The notes under the pieces are model-generated. The model made no database searches. It was given only the letters and a program-made list of their open reading frames with translations, and was not told the origin of the DNA. Positions 14,201 through 26,200 of a stretch of DNA of 64,000 nt are shown here, one piece after another. The stretch's first letter is position 1. Every line of letters begins with the position of its first letter. The DNA is taken from positions 6,944,001-7,008,000 of the forward strand of contig JAGUCH010000003.1 of assembly GCA_019096065.1 (NCBI GenBank), written 5' to 3'. A program made the translations under genes and the position numbers. This DNA comes from Paracyclopina nana (Eukaryota > Arthropoda > Copepoda > Cyclopoida > Cyclopettidae).

Positions 14201-17200
14201 CATGGTCACCCAAGGGGTGGAAGAGTGGGACAGGTGATGCTTGATTCCATGTCCAAGCTCTTGGCACCTCTCGCACCTGAACACGACCTTGTCGCACGCA
14301 AAAATGGTGTGGCCATCCAAGCCGCATGGCGGGTAGGCGCACTTGAGGCGCTCAACGCACTCTTCTCGTGGATGGTCCAGGCTTCCACAGCGCCCGCAGA
14401 AGTGTGGACAAGTGCTGCCAAGGCTTCGCTTGAACAGAGCGACGATCAAGTGGCTCCAATGAGCTCGGTGAGGCGGCACTCGGGCAATGGCCGTAAAGGC
14501 ACTAGCAAGGCTAGGCTCCACATTATGAAAGTCCAGCCTGTACAGCTTACCGCTGCGCCAGTAGTCACGAGTGCCTTGCACTGCGTTGACCCCGCGACTT
14601 TCATTGGGCCTCAGCATCATCCATTCCGCCTCCATTCCATCTTCAGCCTTGCTGCCACCAAACCACTCCTTCTTGTTGAATGGCCTCAAATTGAGGTCAT
14701 CCCTTGGAAGTTTGCCAGGGCCAGGCCGATTTCTCACCCGGTCGCAGGCAAAGTGCGCATGGCGCAGCACGTCAACCTTGGGGCTATAGCCCTGGCGTTG
14801 AAGGCCCTCCACGGCAATCCTGATTGGCAGCGAGATGGCCAGCACATGCTGCAGACGGAGGTACTCCCACATGCCTGAAGTCCACTCTGCGGTGGGCAGG
14901 CTGAAGTCGGCGACGTCCTTATAGAAGTGGAACGCCTCCTGGCCTGGCTGGAGGGGCGGCGCGGCGGGCGCCCTGCCTTTCTGGTGGACGATTGGCACCT
15001 TAGGAGCTCCCAGCCTGGCTGCGACATACGTCAGATTGGTCGTAATATCCGACGCCCAAGTTCCGTCTTGCGGAAAGGCCATCAAGGCCAGGCTATTGGC
15101 GTCGCATTTGGCATTGACCTTCATATTGAGATAGCCAAACCTCCTTTCTTCAACGATGTTGAAGCCCTCGACTCTGACCTCCTTGCTCTTCAGCAGGTCC
15201 AAAACTCGCTTCGGCACTTTTGCTCCCAAGTACTCCTTGTCCTTGCCTCCGTACCGGCTCTGCACCAGCAAAATGGGTGCTCCTTGCACGCCAAACGTCA
15301 TTGACGCATAGCAACCCTCTCGCGGACTTCTGTCGCTGATGATGTTGTTGCGTCGCAACGCGTCGATCGTCCAGCTTTGGACGTGGCAAGTCAAAAGCCC
15401 CTTTTGCTCCGCCTTGCGGAAAAACCCCTCCTGTTCGAGCCTGGCTTCGACGGAGGTCCAATCGGCGTCATCCTCGAGGACTATAAAGTCTTCAGGTCCT
15501 GCAGGCTTTCCATGCAGCTGAAGCGGGCCTGGCCCATACTTGCAATCCTGGATTGCCTCTCCCAAAGGGTAGACATCGTAGCACAGCTGCCCATCCATGC
15601 GGATTTGCCAATCTCCTTCTTCCAGGTTGGATTTGGCTGTCAGACAGTGCTCGGTGACGCAAGTGCCAAGATGATGAGGCCCACGCTCCAGTCTGACTTG
15701 AGCAGTGGAGCAGGGAGGATCTTCGGATGGCCTGCCTCTTGCTTTGGCAGGGCAGAGCAGGGGAGCTCCTGGAGTTGGCTCTTCCAGCTCAGGGGGCAGC
15801 TGGGGCTCTTCGGAGTAGGGGTCACTCCCCAATTGGGCGATGCCTCGCCAGTAGGCCTCAACCCACTCAGGCAGCACTGCTCCCTCGGTCACGGTCCGAC
15901 CGTAACTGGTCATGACGGCCGCGAGCCCCATGTCGCTGGACTCTTCTGCAGAGACCGCGAGCCTGGCTCCTTGAATTTGCCTAGCAAAGGTCTTGCGCCG
16001 CTGCCAAGCTTGAAAAGCATCCTCCCTTTTACAAGGAGGCAGAGGAGTCGGTTTGATGGGGTTCTTCCTTGGGTGCGAGATCAAGCACCCGTTCCTGTAC
16101 AAAATGTACATGTCATGCAGCTTCGGGTGGCAGAGTTCCATGACCTTGATGGGAGGGTGGCCTTGGACGAGGCCCGACAGCCTCATGGCGTCAGCTTTTT
16201 CTGCCAACGCGCAGGCAGCAGCCCGTTCGGCCACGGTGCGGCCATCTTCTCTCTCCTTAGGACCGTAGTCCCATGAGTGGCCAAAGAAGGACGTCTTGGG
16301 GTCGCAGTAGTACAGCACGATGGTGGGTACTGCCATCACGCCTAGCACTTGGTCTTCAAAGAAACCTCTGTCGCACCCATGGGCGACCTTGATGGCTTCG
16401 ACAGCTGGGTCGACCCATCTTCTTCTTAATTGATAAGAGTTTATTTCAGGCCCTGAAAGAAGTACGCCGAGGTTGTCATATGATCTTATTAACCTATCGT
16501 CCCCCATTCTAGAATGTCTGACTAAATTTGGCCGCCCTGAAGTAGGTGAAGCAGCAGATTCAACCTCGCCCTCTTCGTTTTCGTTCCCTCCTTCTCGTGG
16601 CCATACCACGGGAGATCTTGGTGGGGAGACTTCTCTTGATGTTCTTCGAGCCTCGTCAGTTCTGGGCCGTGAAGGCCCCGCCTCTTGACCATCTCCTTCA
16701 AAGATTACGATCCTCCTGGGAGGGGAGGCGTTAGCCTCTCGGACTATGGGCGACAATGACAAGTCGTGGAGGCCTGGTCGAGGTGAAACGTGTGGCCTCT
16801 CTATCGAAGTGGAGGCCACTGGGGCTATTGAGGACGTCGACATTCTCCTCGGTGAAGACTCGCCCTCCGGATTGAGCCTCCGTCTTCTCAAGGCCGGCGA
16901 TTGACCAGTCCCGTGGGACTCTTCTCTTGCCCTCGTACGGAGAATCTGCTCCCTTGCCGAATCAAAATCAAAATGGCTTTGCGGCTCGCTCGGGTTCAAA
17001 GATTCATCCAGCAGAGCGAGGTCGACAGGATCGATCTCCACGCCATCCCAAGCCATGTCGCCATCATCATCCAACATCCCAGCATTGCTGGGCTGCGAGT
17101 CACCTAACTCCAGGGAGGCCACGCCCCCGCTGCTACTACCACCCCTAGCTAATGAATTAATACCTCTAGAGGCGGCCTGGCCGCGTAAAAGGCTGACATC

Positions 17201-20200
17201 CTCGTCCATGACAGCATCGGCCGAATCTTCCGGGGCACGTGCTGCTGCCGGGTCGCTGCCGCTGTCGAGCGACACTGCGCCCGGGTCGTCGGTGACCTCG
17301 ATCACCGCTACCGCCTCGTCGGTTGCCACGACTGCGTGCTCCTCCCCAGACATGGGGGGAACAGCCTCACTTTCTTGACGTTCCATCTTAAAGTTGAATG
17401 GTCGCCGAAAACAATTTGAACACTGAGAGATACGTGCGTCTTGAAAGAACTCGAATAACTCAATGAGCAGGCTAGCTGAGAGGAAACGGAATGAGTCTCC
17501 TAACTGGTTCTCAGTTTTTGCGGCAGTCTTCAGCGGCGAGGTTGCTCGACTTATTTTTAAGCGTTGCGTCTTTTCGCGGACAATTAATTTCCGACAATAA
17601 TAAAAACAATTACACAAAGTGTAAACAAGGTTGTGATAAGGCATGGCGCTTTCAAAATGCGCGTCAAAAGTCCTCGTGAAAATTGTGACAAACAGAGCCT
17701 GGCTCTCGTGATAAAAGAGTGACGTGTAAAAGACTTCCAAAGCATAGCTTTGATCGTGACTTCTGTGAAAACTAGATTTTCGGCGGTTGCCGCCGTCCCC
17801 CATCTCGTAGTGTGATGAGCGTGGAGGAGTGCTCAAGCATGGCTTGTAGCATAGGTTAGACATCATGTGCAGAGATCGACCTGGCGGGCCCAGCTACCGA
17901 TGGAGGTCCCCCATTTGTAAGGTCTGGCCGTGAAACGGAATCTCTCGAGCTCATTGCCTGAGAGTGCGTCCAATACTTGTAAGATTCTCCGTCGTGGTCT
18001 GTCTTGGAAGCAATCTCTCTTTCTAGTCTTTCTAGGCTGGCCCAGTCTGAGTCGTCAGCCAAGTCTTCAAAGATCGGGACGTGGCTTCTGGCTTTCCTTG
18101 GATACTCCAGATTGAAGTCGGAGTCTCTGAACACTTCCAGAGGAACAAGATTCATGGCGGCCTTTTCGTAGACCACAGCCATCTTGGGAGCTTCCTTGGG
18201 ACCTGGAGGCACCATCCTGACGTACGCACGTCTGACTTCGCCATCAATGTCCCGTCGGACCTTTTCTATGATTCCCAGTGGCCAATAATATCGTCGTTCA
18301 GCGTGAATTTTGTCAATGACAGCCACGACGTCACCCTTGGTGAGATTCTTTATGTGATTAGTCCACTTTGGCATTCTTTTCAGCTGCAAGACTAATTCTT
18401 CGGCGAAGTGCTCCCACATCCTCTGGAGCGCCGAGTCCAAAAGCTGATATCTTTGCTCCAGAGTGCGGAGAGCCTCTTTTCTTATGACAGGCAAGGCGTC
18501 TCCTGGAGGTCCTCTGGTGAGGAAATGGTTGGGCGTAACAAAATGCCCGTCCAATTCTCCGATCGGCCTACTGTTGATGAAACCCTCCGCTTTGACCATA
18601 ATGTAGCGAAAATCTTCTACCTTGGTCACTTTCTTGTTGAACTCCCGATAAAAAGTCCTCTTGAAGATCCGGACGGCGGCCTCAGCCAACCCGTTGAAAT
18701 GGGGGGCCCAGGGGGGTGACAAGGTCCATTCGACCACGCCCATGTGACCACCAAACTGTCTTAGCCTGTCCCAGTCCACCAACTTTAGACTGTCCTTCAA
18801 CTCCTGATATCGGTCGTTGACACGAATGTCTTCGCGGCAGCCCAGGAAGTTGGAGCCATTGTCACTCCTGATAGCGTAAGGGCAGCCTCTTCTTGATATG
18901 AACATTTCCAAAGCTCTCATCAAGGAAAGAGAACTGATGTCGTGCACTTCTTCACAATGGATGGCTTTTGAGTGCAAGCATATGAAGACTATGACATACA
19001 TTTGATATTCGTCCCTGTTGAACTTGGTGGCAAAAGGGCCGCACATGTCAATGCTCGTATACCGGAATGGCAAAAACTCCGTGATTGGTATCACGTGAGG
19101 GGGTAAAAGCCCCATGTGTGGAGCTATTGGCTTCAGACTCCATCTTTTGCACATGGCGCAATCCTGGATGATCTTGTTGATTATCGGCTTGGCATTTGGA
19201 ATCCAATACTGCTTCTGCGCCTCGCACAGATACCGATTCCTTCCATAACCGTGACCGACTAGCCTATGCATGTCTTCTAGTATGAGCCGCCTGGCGGCTC
19301 CCGGTATGATGAGTTGTCTCCTACCTACCCAAGAAGCCAATGTGGCATCTAACCTGCCCTTGGTTCGTATCTCCCCCTGGGGGCCCAATATTGGGTCCAA
19401 AGGACCGAGTTTCGAGCCCTTTGGCCATTCTCCTCTACTGAGAAAATGATCAATGTCTTTCGCATAGTGCTCCTGTTGAATCCAAATGGCTACTTGATTT
19501 TCCACCCATCGTAACTCGTCTCCTTGAGGTCGTCCAGTGGGTATCTCTTCCCATGGGGAAATAATCTTGATCCCTACACGTCTAGCTAGGCAAAGCACTC
19601 GAATCAGGCGTTGCCATGAGGAGAAGTCCTCTAGCTTGATTTGATGTGGTATGCATGGATCTTTCCGAGCCAAGTGCCAAGCGTCAATCGCGTTTGGAGT
19701 GGGGCGCAGATGGTGCGGAACTACGTACTGACCGGCCTTTTCAAAAGTGCATAACATCACGACTTTCTTCAGGGCTTTCTTCCCGGCCTTTATAGTGCGT
19801 CCTGGTACTTTTTGGAGCTTCATGTAGCCTTCGATCGCAGCCTTTTCGTCATCTGTGACGTAAGGGACCCATTTGGGGAAATTCTTGTCAGGACCACGTA
19901 AAAACTCGGGCCCGTTCTTCCACGTGTCGCTGGCTGCCAGCTCGTCAATGGTGAGGCCTCTAGTGACATAGTCTGCCGTGTTAAGCCTTCCAGGGACGTG
20001 TTTCCATTGGAATTCATGAGTCCCTTCGAATATTACCGTGACCCTTCTGGCCACGTAGCCTTTCCAGTTGCCTGCGGGCTTGCAAATCCATGTCAGGGCG
20101 CACTGCGAGTCTGTCCATAATGTCACTGAGTCCACTTTTTCCAAGCTTCTTATCAGGTCTTGGCACAATTCCGTTCCCAGGACACACCCATTTAGTTCCA

Positions 20201-23200
20201 TCTCTGGCATTGACCTCACCTCCTTTAGAGAGGCCAGGTTGAGCCTTGCGGCCATCAATACGCACTCAATGGAGCCATCCGCGTACAATGACCTCACATA
20301 AGCTGCTGCCCCTTTGGCCATCTCACTGGCATCCGTGAAAATGTGAAGCTCTATACGGTCAGCGGATCGCGCTCTCATTGCCCTGGGCAATCTGAATACT
20401 TCGATTCTTTCCACTTGTTTCACGTATTCATTCCAATCGGCGATTATGCTCTCCATTTCAGGGTGATCAAGCATGGCCAGTGATGTATCCCATTCAATGT
20501 TGAAAATCATGCGCATCTGCCATACTCTCTGGATCAGTCTCTTGCCAATCAGGATGAAGGGTGCCAAGAGTCCCAAGGGATCGTGAAGGCGGGGCACGAA
20601 CTGTGCCATCATTCTCAGAGTTAGAGGCGCCTGGCGCATGTACTCCGCATCTGTGGGTTGGAAGACTATTTGATCTGCCACGCAGTCAACGTAGAGACCT
20701 AAAGCCTTGGTGACATCTCCATTCTCAGCGTGTAGCTGAAACCCGGGTAAAATGAGGTCTTGCTCTACGTCTACTAATGCGCCTGGCGCATTACTACCCC
20801 ATTTTCTAAAGGGCATGGCCCCGGCCTCTCCAACTTCTAGGATTTGTTTTATAGCTAATCTGGCTTGGCCTTCGTCCTCCACGGAGGCGAACACATCGTC
20901 TACATAGAGGAACTTGTCCAGGATGTGGAAAGCGAGGGGATGGGATTCTTGAAATTTGGAAATGTGATGCTTCATTGCGAAGGTTGCCATGCATGGAGCA
21001 GATGCTGTGCCGAATACCACTGATGAAGGTTCATAGCAGATGCCTTGCCACACAAACCTGTGGTACTTCCTAGACTCTGGGTCTAGTTTGAAGCGCAGAA
21101 ACATCTTGCTTATGTCTGCGACCAGCATCACCGGTTTCTCTCGCGCACCGACAAGAATCTCAAAAACATTCCTTTGCAACTTTGGGCCAGGTAATAATGC
21201 ATCATTTAGACTTTTACCAAAGTGCTTTCTAGCCCCGTCAAATACTACTCTTACTGGCATGGAGGGCTTGTCTGCCCTTACTACTAGCAGCCAATCTAAG
21301 TAGTTCCCCTCGTCCAGATTGTCGAACTCGGGATCCAACTGCCTGATGAACCCTTGGTTCAACCAGTCCACTATTTCTTGTGTGGCCTTATTGTAGAGGC
21401 CCTCATCATATAAAAAGAGCTTTCTTTCCAGCTTGGCTGTGTCATGCGCGACTCTTACTCTATTGCAGAGGAACATTGGCTCTCCATCGATCCACATGGG
21501 GCTCAGCTGGTATGACTTGTCTTGCAGCTGAGTGATGGAGTTGACCAATATGTCAAGGGCCTTTTGGTCATTTATGCTCAGAGCTGGAGGCCTTTCTATC
21601 TGGGGACGATCGAATTCCCACATAGCCTCAACGCTCTCTATTGGGGCCCCTGGTAATTGGGTGACGTCGAAGCCTTGCCCCGCGGTCTGACCACAGTGGT
21701 CACAGAGGGGAACTCCTGGGGGTGACTCATCTCTTTTCTCTGTTGGTGACGGGAGGGCTGCTACGCATACTACTTTTTCTTTGGGCTTTGCCTCCGGATC
21801 ATAGTAAGTCATGACTCTTCCAAGCGCGCAGTCATATATGTAGGGATCTCCTTTCTCTTTGTGAATGATGTTCTGAGGCATGATCAGGCTGAAGCAGTCC
21901 AACCCCAAAAGGATGTCCGGCCTTGGAGTCTTTGCGTACTTAGGTAGTTCGATGTTTGACAAAAATTTAAATTTTTCTTTCAGCTTCCTCACTGGTGGTG
22001 TGACTATCGTGGCAGGTAATTCTTCTATTGTGTGGACAGGTACGTCATGCCAGTCACTTCCCCCCACTGCTTTTAGCCTGATCTTGACCAGTTGGCTGGA
22101 GATTGTTACTGACGTTGCGATCATTTTTAGGATCTGATCCTCTTTCACTCCTGTTAGTTTCAACTTTTCTTTTAGTCTATCCGTGGCCATTGACAACTGA
22201 GCGCCAGTATCGCAAAAGGCGTTAACTTTTATGTAGTCCCCCGTCTCGGGGTTGGCTACCATCACCGGGACCACGCAGTAACTCAGGAGGCCGTCTTCCG
22301 CTGTGGCGAGCATTGCTGTGGTTTCGATTGGTGTTCTCTCCGCCTGCATATCGTGCTTCAGCGGATCGATGTCATCCCAATCGTCGCCAAGGATCTCATC
22401 GCCACTGTCGTCGTCCACCAGGGCCTGCGCTTCTGGTTGACGATGTTCGTCATCTTCCAACTGCACTGCAGGTAGGGCTTCAAAGTTCTCTCTTATCGTG
22501 CTTTCCTGCGATGGTTGTACAGGCTGTTTGTAATCATTGCCTTGCAGCTTGCTGACGCTTATTGCTGTGAAAGCTCCCAGAGTATTGGAAGCCTGGCTTC
22601 CACTCTGAGGTGTCTTGGCAGTTTGAGACTGGTTGAGTAGCATGGCTACCGTATTTTCTAGTTGCTTAATCTTCTGATCATGATCAGGCTTAGGAGTCAC
22701 CTTGGGTGAGTCCGCTGCCTCTTTCTTTTCCTGCCTTTTACCTCGGTTCTCCCAAGCTTCGTGGAGGAGATAGTGATGAGATTTCTCATTGCATTCCCTA
22801 CATCTCCAGTTTTTCTTGCATTCGTATACATTATGAACTCCTCCCAAGCATCTGAAGCAGGCATTGAAGTCCCTTGCTCTTTTTATCCTCCCCTGACAAT
22901 GCATGGCTAGCAGGTGAGGGCAATTGTAGAGGAAGTGTTCCTTGACGTTACAGATCGGACACTTAGTGAAATATCTTTGATCGTTCGTGGTCACCGTCAT
23001 GATGGTGAAGCCGCCTTCCTCGTTGCACGTAGGGTATTCCATTTCTGAGAAGGGGTCATCTTCTGAAGACTGACGATCTTCTTCATAAGGATCCAAGACC
23101 TTTCTCTTTCCTGCTTCGGCTTGCTGGAAGTGGTGCAAGCCTGGCTTGCCGGCGGCAGCTTTCTTCATTTTTTCGGACTTCCTAATTTTGTAGTTTCCCT

Positions 23201-26200
23201 GACATCTAGTAATTCTTTGGTATTGACTAGTCCAGTCTATGAAGAGCTGGAATGTCAGGTGCGTCTTCCTTTCGGCCAGAAGCAACTGATTGACTTGCTG
23301 CCTGGCAGCAGAGGTTAGTCTTAAATTTCTGAATACATTGCTGTCTTGAAGCTCGCCGTAATAGGAGTGAGTTTCTGTGAGATGCCTTTTGATGCTTTTG
23401 ATCAATGCTCTGGCATTCATGACATTTTCAGGATCCTCCATGTCCAGTGGGGGCAGCTCTGCTAGCTGCTGCATGTAGTAGTTGTATTGGAGGGTATCGT
23501 TGCCGTATTCTTCCTCCAATAGTGCCAACGCCTGGTAATAACCGTCCTCGGTTTTTGGCAGTTCATTTATTAGTTCGCCTGCCGGTCCTCCTTTTGTAGC
23601 ATCCAGAAGTCGTGCCCACTTTTCAAAGGTTGGCATAGCCGGATCATTGTGCACAAATGATCTGAATCGATCGCGGAAGGTGTAGTACTCTGTTGGGTAC
23701 CAGCCGTCAAAAGCAGGTATTTCTACCGTGTTCAACTTAATGCTAGATTTTCCGTAGAGTCCTACTTGCCGGTGGGGAACATAAGGCCAAGGGTCATCAT
23801 TTGTTTCTTGTTCGTAGTAATCGCCCGCTGGATTCCCCCCATGGGGAAATTCATTCTGCCAAGCTCTTTGGGAGCCATGTGGTCTGTGCGACCTCGTTTC
23901 TCCTCTTGGCCTCCCTCTGGTGGAGGGCTGGAACTGTGGCCTGGTCCAGTACTGATCTTGCATTTCAGTCCGTGGATTCAGTCCGGAAGGACGCACATTT
24001 TGTTCTGCCATCTGAGGAGGGGGATAATACTCATGTGGGTATGATGGATTTAGTCTGGCTGGGTTCATTTGTGTTCTCGTGTTGCCGTCTAGTCCACCTT
24101 GTGGCGGAATTTGGTGAGGAGGCAACTGATATAGAGTTTCTCTTGAACCGTAGATTTGGCCAGGCGCCAATTGGGATGGTACATTGGGATAGAACTGATC
24201 ATTTCCCCCCATTGGACGCATCTGCTCCCCTGGCTGCGCACTTCTTTCCCATCCTGTGGCCATAGGCCTGGGAGCTGCCATGGGCAGCCCATATTGGGGA
24301 GCCCCACCATCTGGCCCCTGAGGCACAAAGGGAGCTGCACCCGTGCGGAGATCAGTCTGTGACATCAAGGCCGAAGTGTGAGTCCATGTGGTTCTCACTG
24401 GAGGCGTGGTGCTCGCGTAGGTAGTGACCGCAGTGCTTCTGCATGTTTGCACGCAAGTCATCATCGTCGGAGGAGCCAATCCCCCCGTGGAGAGTGGAGG
24501 CTGCCTGGCAGCTCTCCCTGTCATAACATTCTCAAGCCTGGCTTGATCAGCTAACAAGTTTTCAATCACATTCTCTGCTGCATTCTGAGCATCTAGAGAA
24601 GCTCTCATGAATTCATCGTCTTGAGACGGAGGTTGTTCTCCTGCTCCCACTAAGTGGTCGCGAGTCCGCATGTAGTCATTGATGCTGGAGCTCAATGTCT
24701 CCGATTTTCTTCGCAGTGTTTCCAACCCTGGGTTGTTTTGAATGGCCAGGGACACTTCTTTTGTGGCATCCACCAGTTGCGTTAATGAACTCGTGTAGGC
24801 TAGAGCAATTCTCATGAAATCTCTCCGCGTGGTCGAGCTTACAGTGGAATACTCGGAGTGTCCACCGTGAGTTAGGTTTGCAGGTCCCCCAGTACTCCGT
24901 TCTGATTGCGAGACAGATTGATCTCGGGCTTCCTGCTGTCGACGCAGTTCTTCTTCTTCCAATTGGAGTTGCTCTCTGCGTCTTGCTTCTTGTTGCCTCA
25001 GCACTTCCGCAAGTTGCTCGGGGCCCGCTCCTGGGTTGAGCTTAGCTGTACCCAAGGGGGCTGCATGGTGGAATGACAGGGCTTGATCAATTTCTTGATT
25101 TCTCGCCCTTGGCAGAGTGTTGAGCCATTCCCTGGTGACAGGAAACATCGATTGTTCATGATTAAGGAGATATACCTCCATGGTGGCTCTTCTTAGAAGT
25201 CGAACGCCCTGGTTTCCTCCTTTAAACTCTACGATGTAATTTCCTGTCGTGTTCCCTTCCTCATCCCAGTCTTGTGGAAGAGGGGTTCCAATGGAGAAGT
25301 CATTATTTTCTCTCTGTAGTCTCACAACCTCCTCAGCGGCCATGTTGTTGTAGCGGGGTGCGGATTGATCTCCCATTGGTGGAGCTACAGCGCCGCTGGC
25401 GGACTGGTTTCCCATTGGCTGTCGCTCTTCGTGGCTTCTGCTTGTCAGACTGTTGTCGGCGAGTCGCGAGTTGTTTCTCGAATTGGAGCTCTGCTTCGAG
25501 CCTGGCAGCGAAGAGCTCAATTTATTGTTGATGTGCTTGTTACGAAGCTTGATCAAATCGTCGATAGAGTGTGCCAGCCTCTGAGCCCCGTTGTAGGCTT
25601 TGCTAAAGTTGGACCGCAGAGAGGGATTTGATTCTACTCGTCCTTCCAGAGCCGCTTTATCGTAGTCGACCCTAAGTCGATTAAGATCCCTCAGCATCCC
25701 ATCCAGGGTCGCCTTGGTCTGTTGCAGCTTCTCATTGGTGGCTCTCTCCTGGGATTCGAAGATCTCTCTCCTCGTTTTGGAGCAGTAAGGTACCACCTCC
25801 TTGAACTTCAACTGCATAAGAGCTATAAGTTTTTCTGCCTCTTCTTTCGCCTTGCGAATAGTGGCTGCGACTTCTGGTCCGACTTTGGCTGAGTTGGGCC
25901 TCGACTTCGATCCTGTTGGTTGGTAACCCTGGGCGACGTTGGTGGCCACGGCCTTCTGCCTTGTTCCTGTCAACGAGGGGTCCCTCCTTGGAGTGATACC
26001 TCCCTGGGAGGTAGGAGTCTCGTCTTGTGAGCCTTTAGCCCCGGAGTTGGGGATTGGCCTCTTGTTTTTCCTCAAATTGTACGATTGCTGTGGCAGAAGT
26101 TGGGAGCTTGGCCCCCCGCTGCTACTTATTGCTACGTGAATTTGAGTGACTCCCTGGGAGTCGCTCGTACTAGTAGCTTGATGCCCAAGTCCAGCCTGGC

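Noticed and set aside
14225-17378. Several + strand frames of 60-300 codons across the BEL element
   Set aside because: They are shadows of the two long minus-strand element ORFs.
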